This document shows positions 45,291 through 52,997 of a stretch of 64,000 bases of DNA, piece by piece (the first letter of the stretch is position 1; every line of letters starts with the position of its first letter). Source of the stretch: Candidatus Limimonas egerieequi (GTDB lineage Bacteria > Bacillota > Clostridia > Oscillospirales > Acutalibacteraceae); assembly GCA_018064455.1 (NCBI GenBank), contig JAGHVH010000010.1, positions 209,012 through 273,011 of the forward strand, written 5' to 3'. The position numbers and the translations under genes were made by a program. The notes below the pieces were generated by a model, which saw only the letters and a program-made list of their open reading frames with translations, did no database searches and was not told where the DNA came from.

Positions 45291-45323
45291 AAAAATAAAA
45301 ACAGGCAGATTAGTATCTGCCTG
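45291..45323 (-). terminator. Intrinsic terminator between purE and purC
   Basis: A perfect 9-bp stem (45315-45323 with 45302-45310, loop of four) overlaps the purE stop codon and is followed on the minus strand by TTTTTATTTTTT. It is a strong intrinsic terminator pattern inside the purine operon. Confidence 0.75.
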
Positions 45324-45798
45324 CAATTTCACCATCGGCTGCAAGTACCTTGTCTGCACCTGCTTTTCTTGCGCTGTTTAATTTTTCTGCGAGCGCAGCA
45401 TCCTCTATTGCGAGCATCTGCACTGCGAGCAAGCCTGCGTTTGCTGCGCCATTAATTGCAACTGTTGCTACAGGTATGCCTGTTGGCATCTGTACAGTTG
45501 CAAGAAGAGCGTCCATTCCGTCAAGCTCTGATGCCTTTACTGGTATTCCAATGACTGGCAATGTAGTCCAGGATGCACATACTCCAGCAAGGTGCGCAGC
45601 CTTGCCTGCTGCAGCTATAATTACACCGAATCCGTTGTCGCGCGCACTGCTACAAAACTCCTGCACTTGTGCCGGTGTTCTGTGTGCTGAGTATACGTGA
45701 ACTTCAGTTTCAATGTCATAGTCCTTGAGTGTGTTGATGCACTTCTCTACAACTCCAATGTCGGAGTTGCTTCCCATGATAACTGCTACCTTTTTCAT
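45310..45798 (-). CDS. purE: N5-carboxyaminoimidazole ribonucleotide mutase (class I PurE)
   Basis: A 162-residue PurE. The phosphate-binding start MGSNSDIGVVEKC and the AHRTP motif (VYSAHRTPAQV) are diagnostic, as is AAGKAAHLAGV. It is the first gene after the ZTP riboswitch. No purK is seen in the window. Confidence 0.95.
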   Translation of the reverse strand: MKKVAVIMGSNSDIGVVEKCINTLKDYDIETEVHVYSAHRTPAQVQEFCSSARDNGFGVIIAAAGKAAHLAGVCASWTTLPVIGIPVKASELDGMDALLATVQMPTGIPVATVAINGAANAGLLAVQMLAIEDAALAEKLNSARKAGADKVLAADGEIAGRY

Positions 45799-45810
45799 AA
45801 GTGCCTCCTA

Positions 45811-45920
45811 AAATAAATCAGGGCAGTCCCCTAGTGTCCTAAGGAACTGCCCAGACGGTCGACATAATATGTTACTTTGCTCCCATGTGGTGATCCACTA
45901 ATCCGTCAGTTACAAAGTAC
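45811..45920 (-). ncRNA. ZTP (pfl) riboswitch with overlapping terminator, upstream of purE
   Basis: The minus-strand leader contains GTAACTGACGG (45903-45913), a GTGG-ATCA-CCAC hairpin followed by ATGGGAGCA, and CCGTCTGGGCA at the 3' side (45848-45858): this is the conserved pfl/ZTP aptamer layout, with the CCGCCUGGGCA-like block. The GGGCAG that completes the aptamer also forms the 5' arm of a terminator (45821-45852), followed by a T-rich tract. ZTP/ZMP binding, a signal of folate shortage and stalled AICAR formylation, should turn the pur genes on. Confidence 0.85.
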
Positions 45921-45926
45921 ACCTAT

Positions 45927-45955
45927 ATTATATAAAAGCAACCATATATTTTCAA
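45927..45955 (-). promoter_or_regulatory. Promoter of the purine operon
   Basis: -35 TTGAAA (45950-45955), 17-base spacer and -10 TATAAT (45927-45932) on the minus strand. The predicted transcription start near 45920 is just before the ZTP aptamer. Confidence 0.7.
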
Positions 45956-46041
45956 TTAGACAAAGTGCCAAATTAAACTTGCAAAACCCTATCTTTTTTG
46001 GCAATCTATCTCTCGGGCTCTGCCGCACATCAATCCGCGGC

Positions 46042-46854
46042 TCACACAACAACATGGCCCGCCACGTACTCTTTCATCTCTTCAATTATTTTTTTCACCT
46101 TATCTAAAGGCAAATTTGTATTCTCTGCGATTTCTTCCTCAGAGTACTTTTGACGCTTTATCATATTTTTTGCTATTTCTATCGCTGTTTTTTCAGCTTG
46201 TTCTTCCAACATGCCATCCATAACTGGACCAAACATTCCCACAGCATCTTCCTCCTTCATGCATTTAATCTTCGCAACTTTCTTACTAATTTTATTATAA
46301 TGCATATTATTAGGATTTTTGCAAGAAAAATCTTCCATTAAGAGTCCGAGTGCATCATTACCACGATATTCACCATTTACATATACAACATTTACGCCAT
46401 ATTCAAGCACATGTGAATGATCATTGCGATTCGTCATTTGGAAAAGGTATTTTGGCTCTTTATCTCCAAAATAATCGTGTCGAGTGATGAAAATGACATA
46501 GTTTTCTGGCAAATCATCAACTGATGCACCTTCTCCTAAAAAATTTGTATCAATCAAATCATTATAGAATCTCGCACGTCTTGGTTGCGCAAAGGAAGAA
46601 TCATTTTGAATCTCAATATTATAAATTTTACCTTCCTCATCAGTAGCAAGAACATCAACTATTCCTTCCTTTCCTTGTGAATTGAACAGTCTCTTTTCTG
46701 TATTAATTTCTTGAACTATTAAATCATCTTTTCCTAGAATAATTTGTAGGACTAATTGTGTGACATCTTCATCATCTTTAAAAACTGCTCTCATAAACGG
46801 ATTGTCAAAAATAGTATACTCTGTTAATGCCTCACTTACTTTTTCAGGTTCCAT
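46042..46854 (-). CDS. Rpn family recombination-promoting nuclease (PD-(D/E)XK)
   Basis: A 270-residue protein of the Rpn/PDDEXK transposase-like nuclease family. The catalytic pattern is seen as GIVDVLATDEEGKIYNIEIQ, giving D...ExQ, with the following block RRARFYNDLID typical of the family. The C-terminus is helical with a resolvase-like end (YSEEEIAENTNLPLDKVKKI). Such proteins are DNA endonucleases, often variable between strains and linked to horizontal exchange. GGAGGAACAATT precedes the ATG. It follows the PIN/NYN-like gene by 19 bases. Confidence 0.82.
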   Translation of the reverse strand: MEPEKVSEALTEYTIFDNPFMRAVFKDDEDVTQLVLQIILGKDDLIVQEINTEKRLFNSQGKEGIVDVLATDEEGKIYNIEIQNDSSFAQPRRARFYNDLIDTNFLGEGASVDDLPENYVIFITRHDYFGDKEPKYLFQMTNRNDHSHVLEYGVNVVYVNGEYRGNDALGLLMEDFSCKNPNNMHYNKISKKVAKIKCMKEEDAVGMFGPVMDGMLEEQAEKTAIEIAKNMIKRQKYSEEEIAENTNLPLDKVKKIIEEMKEYVAGHVVV

Positions 46855-46873
46855 AATTGTTCCTCCTTGAATC

Positions 46874-47233
46874 TTATAACATATTTTTCTTTTGAAATAT
46901 TGGAATGCCTTTATTTTGCCAAAACGAGATTACATATTCATATATTCGATCTCGTGCAACAATACAAAAGACATCATTCCCATTGGTTCTCTCTTTATAT
47001 TTGTTCCCAACAAAAGTTGCGAGTTGTACATCAAGAGAGTTTGTGCTGCCAACCTTAACTTCAACGAAGTGAATAAAAGCAGATGAAGCAACAATCTTTT
47101 TATACGATTCAATAGATATTTTCCTTGCATTTTTGCTATAAAAAATGTAAACCTCATCACCAAAAGCAAGATTATCTATTCCTAGCAAGCCAGCATCACA
47201 GACATTCTCAAAATCAACAAAATATGTTGTCAT
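46874..47233 (-). CDS. PIN/NYN-like domain protein, putative small nuclease
   Basis: A 119-residue single-domain protein. YFVDFENV at the N-terminus, the central NSLDVQLATFVG and ARDRIYEYVISFW supply the spaced acidic residues of the NYN/PIN-like RNase fold. Two adjacent ATG codons follow GAGGTG; I chose the second for better spacing, though the first is also possible. It probably forms a two-gene unit with the downstream Rpn nuclease. Function (RNA cleavage, defence or toxin) is inferred from fold only. Confidence 0.65.
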   Translation of the reverse strand: MTTYFVDFENVCDAGLLGIDNLAFGDEVYIFYSKNARKISIESYKKIVASSAFIHFVEVKVGSTNSLDVQLATFVGNKYKERTNGNDVFCIVARDRIYEYVISFWQNKGIPIFQKKNML

Positions 47234-47250
47234 CATTTCACCTCGTTTCA

Positions 47251-47278
47251 TTGACAATGTGTTAAAATTAGTTATAAT
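47251..47278 (+). promoter_or_regulatory. Perfect consensus promoter driving a small RNA
   Basis: TTGACA at 47251-47256, a 16-base spacer and TATAAT at 47273-47278. No protein gene follows on this strand; a structured RNA with a terminator does. Confidence 0.75.
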
Positions 47279-47284
47279 TATATC

Positions 47285-47350
47285 GACACAGAGCTGATGG
47301 GCGTGCCTCTTTTTAAGACTGCCGCCAAGTCTAGGCCCTGTGTTTTTTAT
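47285..47350 (+). ncRNA. Small structured RNA, likely antitoxin RNA of a type I toxin-antitoxin locus
   Basis: A transcript of about 65 bases is predicted from a perfect promoter. Its ends pair (ACACAG at 47286-47291 with CTGTGT at 47338-47343), an inner AGACT/AGTCT hairpin exposes GCCGCCA, and TTTTTT follows as terminator. From memory, very similar sequence accompanies small holin-like toxin genes in Firmicutes, where it is the antisense antitoxin RNA converging on the toxin mRNA 3' end. A convergent promoter and terminator are found just downstream, which fits. The toxin frame itself is not intact. Confidence 0.5.
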
Positions 47351-47364
47351 TTAGAAAACAAAAA

Positions 47365-47507
47365 AATCCACAGGCAACCTTCAGATTGCTTGTGGATTGG
47401 TTATTTTTATAAGCATTCAATCAACTATCATCTAATCTCAAAGGTATCATACATTCGTTAGGTATTTAATTCATTATTATTTTAATACAAACTTATGTTC
47501 GAGTCAA
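47365..47507 (-). pseudogene. Degenerate small-toxin transcription unit opposite the antitoxin RNA
   Basis: On the minus strand: promoter with -35 TTGACT (47502-47507) and -10 TAAAAT (47479-47484), 17 bases apart; then only an eight-codon frame starting at 47454 (MYDTFEIR); then a strong terminator, a 13-bp stem (47386-47398 with 47365-47377) followed by TTTTTT. Promoter and terminator are intact but no full hydrophobic toxin of about 30 residues can be read, so the toxin gene seems shortened by deletion. Confidence 0.4.
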
Positions 47508-47590
47508 ATTGCAAAATCGAGCAAAAATTGTACAATATGCACAATGGGATTTCCGACGAACGGTCAAGATTTGCGTTAAGCGGTAAAAAC

Positions 47591-47634
47591 AAGGGACGAA
47601 CGGTAATTTTTTGACCGTTCGTCCCTTATTTTTA
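47591..47634. terminator. Strong bidirectional terminator downstream of the SLC1 transporter operon
   Basis: A perfect 14-bp stem (47591-47604 with 47614-47627), nine-base loop, followed on the plus strand by ATTTTTA and on the minus strand by TTGTTTTTA. A third copy of its arm sequence, GACGAACGGTCAA, lies upstream at 47555-47567 and could pair with the 3' arm instead. Confidence 0.75.
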
Positions 47635-47705
47635 TATGTTTATTGTCAATTTCAACAAAGTTGATATCGCGCTGTAAGTCCCCTCTCGCTGAGACTTTTA
47701 TCACA

Positions 47706-47760
47706 CAGGTTGGATTTCAACATCTAATCATTTTTCTCTGTGATGTTGAAAGACGACCTG
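47706..47760. other. Imperfect hairpin just after the SLC1 transporter gene
   Basis: CAGGT...TTTCAACATC (47706-47724) pairs with GATGTTGAAA...ACCTG (47742-47760), with two opposed four-base internal loops. There is no T tract, so it may be an mRNA 3'-end stabilising structure before the terminator at 47591-47634. Confidence 0.45.
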
Positions 47761-47764
47761 TCGC

Positions 47765-49345
47765 TTACTTGCTTCTGAGTACTTCCTTGTCAATCAACTT
47801 AAATCTGTTAGCTGAAAGGATAAGCATTGTCTGACCACCGATAAGATCGGTTGGCGTCTCAATGAAGTCAAGAAGGACGTTGAGTGCCATAACAAGCGCC
47901 ATGCCGTCCATTGGAAGGTGGAGCTGAGCAAAGAGTACGGAAATGCTTGCGAGCGTACCACCTGGAATTGGAGGTGTGGCAACGCCTAAGATAATGCTCA
48001 TAAAGAACGCGGAAGCAAACCAAGAAACAGATGTAGGTACTGCGAATACTTCCGCGGTATAAATTGCCATTGTAAAGTAAAGAATTGAAACTGTTGGCTT
48101 GTATACTACCTGGTTAAATGGTACGCCAAAGTTTGCAAGGTTCTGCTTTACACCATACTTGCTGATACAAGTATTCATATTCTCAGAGAATGCTGCAGCA
48201 GATGATGCTGTTGTGAGACCTATGATAAATGTTGGCAAGAACTTCTTAACATAAGTTCTAATATCAACACGTAATCTAACTGCCACATAAACAGCATAGA
48301 AAACAAGCATCAAAAGGCAAGGTATCAAGTTGACAAAAAGCAACTTGTACGATGACTTAACCTGAGCAATATCATTGCTGATAATCAAATCAAACAAACT
48401 ACCGAATACAAAGAATGGAACAAGTCTACTGATAAAGTCCATTATGATTTGAACAAGATAGTTGAGCTGTTCAGCAATAAGTGCAACTGTTTGAGTCTTC
48501 TCGCCTATCATAATCATTGCAATACCAATAACTATACCAAGGAAGAGAATTTGAAGTGTATTGCCCTCAGCAAAAGGTGTAAAGATATTGTTTGGAACAA
48601 TTCCAATAATTACTTCGAATAAATCCTTAAAGCCCGATACACCTACTGTGCCACCACTTTCAAAGTTAAAGAAAAGCATAGATATAAGGCCCACTACAAT
48701 TGTAAGGCCGGCAATATAGAGAAAATCTCGTATTGCCATCTTCTTACCTAAAACATTGAAAGTAGACGCATCGCCGATGCTATAAATACCCCAAACAAGT
48801 GCAAAGAATATCATAGGACTTGCGATTGCGGATAAGAGGTTCATGAATGTGTCAAGGAGCGGAGAAAACAGGTCGTCGTTGATAAACGACACGATGTTTT
48901 CTGGCGCTTGACGACAGAGTAAACCGAATACAACTGCAAGCGCAATGGCAATAAGAAGGTTAGTCCATTCTGGAATGGACTTCTTCTTGATAACGTAAGA
49001 GATAACGTTGGTACCGCGCGAATAGCGCCACACTGGGAGAACTCCCATTGTCGCGAGCGCGCTACGCATCATAACGCTCTCGTCTCCCGCATCTTCGTTT
49101 TTGGCGTATGGGTCATACATACGCTCCTCAACTTCGATAAGAACTTTGAGTTTTCCAAAGTTCTTACCTGTTCTGAGCGTAAAGTCTTGAGCCTCGCCAA
49201 ACTCGTCGCGGAAGCGAAGGAGCGTCTCCTCTACGCCAAGTGCAACTTTTTTTGCACTTGTGCTATCTACGGCAGCGCCGTCGTAGAAGGATTCTACTTC
49301 TTCTACGGCGGTGCTTATGTTTTCTAAAGTTAATTTAGCTTCCAT
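47765..49345 (-). CDS. SLC1/DAACS cation:dicarboxylate (amino acid) symporter with extra N-terminal domain
   Basis: A 526-residue protein. Residues about 125-526 are a glutamate/dicarboxylate symporter (SLC1): ITGLTTASSAAAFSEN-like serine-rich hairpin (TTASSAAAFSENMN), GVPFNQVVYKPTVSILY and the HP2/TM8 region GVATPPIPGGTLAS with DFIETPTDLIGGQ. The first ~120 residues are an added cytosolic domain reminiscent of a GHKL/anti-sigma ATPase-like fold (KVALGVEETLLRFRDEFGEA). It is the last gene of the T-box operon, so amino-acid or keto/organic-acid uptake is likely. The ribosome binding site is weak and translation may couple to ilvE, ten bases upstream. Confidence 0.82.
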   Translation of the reverse strand: MEAKLTLENISTAVEEVESFYDGAAVDSTSAKKVALGVEETLLRFRDEFGEAQDFTLRTGKNFGKLKVLIEVEERMYDPYAKNEDAGDESVMMRSALATMGVLPVWRYSRGTNVISYVIKKKSIPEWTNLLIAIALAVVFGLLCRQAPENIVSFINDDLFSPLLDTFMNLLSAIASPMIFFALVWGIYSIGDASTFNVLGKKMAIRDFLYIAGLTIVVGLISMLFFNFESGGTVGVSGFKDLFEVIIGIVPNNIFTPFAEGNTLQILFLGIVIGIAMIMIGEKTQTVALIAEQLNYLVQIIMDFISRLVPFFVFGSLFDLIISNDIAQVKSSYKLLFVNLIPCLLMLVFYAVYVAVRLRVDIRTYVKKFLPTFIIGLTTASSAAAFSENMNTCISKYGVKQNLANFGVPFNQVVYKPTVSILYFTMAIYTAEVFAVPTSVSWFASAFFMSIILGVATPPIPGGTLASISVLFAQLHLPMDGMALVMALNVLLDFIETPTDLIGGQTMLILSANRFKLIDKEVLRSK

Positions 49346-49355
49346 ATTCTATTTA

Positions 49356-50423
49356 TTAGTCAATTGGAATAATCCAACCCTTATCGTCAGCAATCTTGCC
49401 CCACTGCATACCAGTGAGAGTGTCATAGAGCCACTGTGTTGTCTCGCCGATTTCGAAGTTGTTTACTGTGTACTTCTCATCGCCATAAGCGAGTTCACCA
49501 ATTGGAGATACAACTGCTGCTGTACCTGTGCCCCAAGCTTCTTCAAGCTTGCCAGCACGAAGTGCTTCAAAGAGCTCTTCAGCAGAGATTCTTCTCTCCT
49601 CTACAGGAATACCCTTATCCTGAAGAAGTTCGATGCAAGACTTTCTTGTGATACCAGGAAGAATTGAACCGATAAGCTTTGGTGTTACAACTGTACCATC
49701 AATCTTGAACATAACGTTCATAGCGCCAACTTCTTCAATGTACTTCTGCTCAACACCGTCAAGCCAAAGAACCTGTGAGTAGCCCTTGAGTTCAGCCTTG
49801 TGACCAGCACGAGTTGATGCAGCGTAGTTACCACCGCACTTAGCATAACCTGTACCACCACGAACGGCACGAACGTCCTCTGTCTCGATCATAATCTTAA
49901 CAGGGTTGATTCCCTCTGGATAATAGCTACCAGATGGAGAACCGATGATAATGAACTGAGCCTTCTTAATTGTGTGAACGCCAAGTGTCTCGTCTGTACC
50001 AAGAAGGAATGGACGGATGTAAAGAGATGTGCCCTCTGAATGAGGAACCCAATCCTTTTCAACCTCAACGAACTTCTTGATAGCCTCAAGCATATCTTCC
50101 TCAGCCATCTGTGGAAGGCAGAGACGATCTGCTGAGTTGTTCATTCTCTTTACGTTCTCGATTGGTCTAAAGAGCTGAATCTTGCCATCAGCTGTTCTGT
50201 ATGCCTTAAGGCCTTCGAAAATTTCACAACCATAGTGGAATACAGCTGTTCCTGGGCTGTAGCAGAGATCCTGGAAAGGAACTATGCGAGCGTCATGCCA
50301 CTGACCATCGCTGTAGTCCATGATGAACATGTGGTCTGAGAAAATCTGACCAAAACCAAGCTTTGATTCATCAGTTGGCTTTGCCTTTGGAGCAGTTGTT
50401 TTTTCAATTCTAATATCTAACAT
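49356..50423 (-). CDS. ilvE: Branched-chain amino acid aminotransferase
   Basis: A 355-residue class IV PLP aminotransferase interconverting Leu/Ile/Val and their 2-oxoacids. CEIFEGLKAYR, the PLP lysine region GYSQVLWLDGVEQKYIEEVG and the SILPGITRKS phosphate-binding block are present, as in type II BCATs. It lies directly downstream of the 2-oxoacid oxidoreductase genes, so the two can act in sequence on the same branched 2-oxoacids. Confidence 0.94.
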   Translation of the reverse strand: MLDIRIEKTTAPKAKPTDESKLGFGQIFSDHMFIMDYSDGQWHDARIVPFQDLCYSPGTAVFHYGCEIFEGLKAYRTADGKIQLFRPIENVKRMNNSADRLCLPQMAEEDMLEAIKKFVEVEKDWVPHSEGTSLYIRPFLLGTDETLGVHTIKKAQFIIIGSPSGSYYPEGINPVKIMIETEDVRAVRGGTGYAKCGGNYAASTRAGHKAELKGYSQVLWLDGVEQKYIEEVGAMNVMFKIDGTVVTPKLIGSILPGITRKSCIELLQDKGIPVEERRISAEELFEALRAGKLEEAWGTGTAAVVSPIGELAYGDEKYTVNNFEIGETTQWLYDTLTGMQWGKIADDKGWIIPID

Positions 50424-50438
50424 AACATTTGCCTCCTA

Positions 50439-50969
50439 TTAAAGGTCATAACCTGTCTTGATTGCATCCTTGTTTACTTCGAGCAAATCCTGGTGACGTG
50501 CTGAAACAATCTTACCAAGTACTACGTCAATGTTATCAAGGTCGATACCTATCTCCTTGAGCATCTTACCTGTGATAATCATGTTAGCAAGTGTTGGAAT
50601 CTTCTTTTCAGCAGCCATACCTGTTGCTGGTACATAGAATACTTCTACGTCTGTACGCTCAACCTTACGTTCGATAAGTGTTGAGTCAACAAAGATTTTA
50701 CCGCCAGGTACTACTTCGTTTTCATATTTATCAAGAGATGGAAGGTTCATAACAACAAGTACGTCAGGCTTGTCAACGATTGGTGAACCTACTTCTTCAT
50801 CTGAGATGATAACTGAGCAGTTAGCTGTACCGCCACGCATTTCTGGACCATATGATGGGAGCCATGATACATGCTTACCAGCGATAAGTCCCTCATATGC
50901 TAGGAATTTACCAGAGAAAAGGATGCCCTGGCCACCAAAGCCAGCGTAAAGAATATTAAGTGCGCTCAT
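50439..50969 (-). CDS. 2-oxoacid:ferredoxin oxidoreductase gamma subunit (VOR type)
   Basis: A 176-residue gamma-subunit: LNILYAGFGGQGILFSGKFL at the start, then ARHQDLLEVN-type C-terminus. With the alpha, beta and ferredoxin subunits it forms the CoA-dependent oxidoreductase of branched 2-oxoacids. Its first base overlaps the beta-subunit stop, giving tight translational coupling. Confidence 0.9.
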   Translation of the reverse strand: MSALNILYAGFGGQGILFSGKFLAYEGLIAGKHVSWLPSYGPEMRGGTANCSVIISDEEVGSPIVDKPDVLVVMNLPSLDKYENEVVPGGKIFVDSTLIERKVERTDVEVFYVPATGMAAEKKIPTLANMIITGKMLKEIGIDLDNIDVVLGKIVSARHQDLLEVNKDAIKTGYDL

Positions 50970-51724
50970 TACTTTTCTCCTCCCTCTGCATAGATGTCCT
51001 TATAAACACCAAGTGGATAGTAAGGAAGCATATCTGTCTCAACAAATTCAAGTGCCTTAGCTGGAGTTAGACCCCAGTTTGTAGGACAAGTGGAAACAAC
51101 CTCAACGAGTGAGAAGCCCTTTCCATCGAGCTGGTTCTGGAATGCCTTTTTGATTGCAGCCTTTGCCTTTCTGATGTTGGCAACGTTGTTTACTGCAACA
51201 CGCTCAAGGTATGCAGCACCGTCTACCTCAGAGAGGAGTTCGCAAACCTTGATTGGGTAACCAACTGCCTCTACGTTACGTCCGTAAGGAGAAGTCTGAG
51301 TTACCATGTTTGGAAGTGTTGTAGGAGCCATCTGGCCACCTGTCATACCGTAGATAGCGTTGTTTACGAAAATAACAGTGATATTTTCGCGACGAGCAGC
51401 GCTGTGTACTGTCTCAGCAGTACCGATAGCAGCGAGGTCGCCATCGCCCTGGTATGTGAATACTACCTTAGAAGGATCTGAACGTTTAACACCTGTAGCA
51501 ACAGCAGGAGCACGGCCGTGAGCTGCCTGTACAAAGTCAACGTTGAAATAGTCATAAGCCATAACTGAGCAACCAACAGATGCTACACCAATTGTCTCAC
51601 CCTCGATACCGAGTTCGTCGATTACTTCTGCTACAAGTCTATGAATAATACCATGAGTGCAACCAGGACAATAGTGAAGTGGTGCATCAGTTAAAGCATG
51701 TGGCTTCTTGAATACTACGTCCAT
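50969..51724 (-). CDS. 2-oxoacid:ferredoxin oxidoreductase beta subunit (TPP-binding)
   Basis: A 251-residue subunit binding thiamine diphosphate: HYCPGCTHGIIHRL near the N-terminus and the TPP motif YQGDGDLAAIGTAE followed by NNAIYGMTGGQMAPTT. It overlaps the alpha gene by one base and the gamma gene by one base. The reaction is reversible: oxidative decarboxylation of 2-oxoacids or reductive carboxylation of acyl-CoA with reduced ferredoxin. Confidence 0.92.
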   Translation of the reverse strand: MDVVFKKPHALTDAPLHYCPGCTHGIIHRLVAEVIDELGIEGETIGVASVGCSVMAYDYFNVDFVQAAHGRAPAVATGVKRSDPSKVVFTYQGDGDLAAIGTAETVHSAARRENITVIFVNNAIYGMTGGQMAPTTLPNMVTQTSPYGRNVEAVGYPIKVCELLSEVDGAAYLERVAVNNVANIRKAKAAIKKAFQNQLDGKGFSLVEVVSTCPTNWGLTPAKALEFVETDMLPYYPLGVYKDIYAEGGEK

Positions 51725-52782
51725 TAGTTTGCACCTCCTACTTCTTTAATCTTTGCAAGTACCTCTTCTGGAGATGGAATCATACCACCAACACGGTTGC
51801 AGAGGTAAACTGGCTTCTTGCACTTGATTGCAAGTTCAACATCTTCAATCATTTGGCCCATGCTCATCTCAACAGAGATGAATGCCTTGCACTGATCTGC
51901 GCGAGCAAGAAGTGCATCCTTAGGGAATGGCCAAAGAGTAATTGGTCTGAGCATACCTACTTTGATGCCCTCTGCACGTGCAGCATTGATAGCATTCTTT
52001 GCAACACGAGCTGAAATACCAAATGCAACGATGCAATACTCAGCGTCATCCATTAAGTACTCTTCGTACATAACTTCGTCACGCTCAATTGCAGCGTACT
52101 TTTCATATCTTTCAAAATTCTTTATTTCAAGAAGGTCTGGCTTTAAGTAAAGAGAGTTAACAATGTTGTGTTCTCTCTTCATTCCAGTACCTGTAAGTGC
52201 CCATGGCTTATCAACTGTCTTGATTTCGATATCATCAATCTCAACAGGTTCCATCATCTGGCCCATTGTACCATCGGCCAAGATCATAGCTACCATGCCA
52301 TATTTATCAGCAAGTTCAAAGCCCTTGATTGTAAGAGCAGCCATCTCCTGAACAGATGCAGGAGCGAGAACCAAGTTGTGATAGTCACCGTGGCCGCCGG
52401 CTTTTGTTGCCTGCCAGTAGTCAGACTGTGAAGGCTGGATACCACCAAGGCCTGGGCCGCCACGCTCTACGTTTACAACGAGTGCTGGAAGGTCGCAGCC
52501 TGCAAGGTATGAAATGCCCTCCTGCTTAAGTGAAATTCCTGGTGATGAAGAGGAAGTCATAACTCTCTTACCAGTTGAACTTACACCAATTACCATATTG
52601 ATAGCGGCGATTTCAGACTCAGCCTGTAAAAATGTACCGCCAATTTTAGGCATACGCTTTGACATGTATGCCGCAACCTCTGTTTGAGGTGTGATTGGGT
52701 AACCAAAGTAATGTCTGCAGCCAGCACGGATAGCGGCTTCAGCTATTGCTTCATTACCTTTCATCAATACTTTTTCACCCAT
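51724..52782 (-). CDS. vorB: 2-oxoacid:ferredoxin oxidoreductase alpha subunit (VorB-like)
   Basis: A 352-residue alpha-subunit: HYFGYPITPQTEVAAYMS, then SSSSPGISLKQEGISYLAG, and VNVERGGPGLGGIQPSQSD. These match 3-methyl-2-oxobutanoate (2-oxoisovalerate) oxidoreductase VorB rather than pyruvate or 2-oxoglutarate enzymes, although specificity cannot be proven from sequence. The neighbouring ilvE supports branched-chain substrates. Confidence 0.9.
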   Translation of the reverse strand: MGEKVLMKGNEAIAEAAIRAGCRHYFGYPITPQTEVAAYMSKRMPKIGGTFLQAESEIAAINMVIGVSSTGKRVMTSSSSPGISLKQEGISYLAGCDLPALVVNVERGGPGLGGIQPSQSDYWQATKAGGHGDYHNLVLAPASVQEMAALTIKGFELADKYGMVAMILADGTMGQMMEPVEIDDIEIKTVDKPWALTGTGMKREHNIVNSLYLKPDLLEIKNFERYEKYAAIERDEVMYEEYLMDDAEYCIVAFGISARVAKNAINAARAEGIKVGMLRPITLWPFPKDALLARADQCKAFISVEMSMGQMIEDVELAIKCKKPVYLCNRVGGMIPSPEEVLAKIKEVGGAN

Positions 52783-52789
52783 TGTTTTC

Positions 52790-52996
52790 TCACCTCTCTA
52801 CTGTGATAACGCAATCAGGGCACATAATTGCGCAAGAAGCACAACCAACGCACTCGTCCATATTAGTGCAAGTTGCTGGATGATGACCCTTTGCATTAAG
52901 TTTTTCTTCGTCGAGGGCAATGATGCCCTTTGGGCAGGCGCCAACGCAAAGACCGCAGCCCTTACATACGTCTGTCAAAAAAGTTACTTTTGCCAT
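52790..52996 (-). CDS. 4Fe-4S ferredoxin subunit of the 2-oxoacid oxidoreductase
   Basis: A 68-residue protein with two ferredoxin-type cluster motifs: CKGCGLCVGACPKG and CVGCASCAIMCPD. It would carry electrons between the TPP subunit and free ferredoxin. I chose the ATG at 52996, which follows the stop of the upstream NTPase gene by one base and has GAGGAGG nine bases upstream. Confidence 0.92.
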   Translation of the reverse strand: MAKVTFLTDVCKGCGLCVGACPKGIIALDEEKLNAKGHHPATCTNMDECVGCASCAIMCPDCVITVER

Positions 52997-52997
52997 A

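Noticed and set aside
47285..47350. Structured RNA considered as a riboswitch
   Set aside because: No protein gene follows on the same strand and none of the conserved riboswitch cores I know is visible; a terminator follows at once. A stand-alone small RNA fits better.
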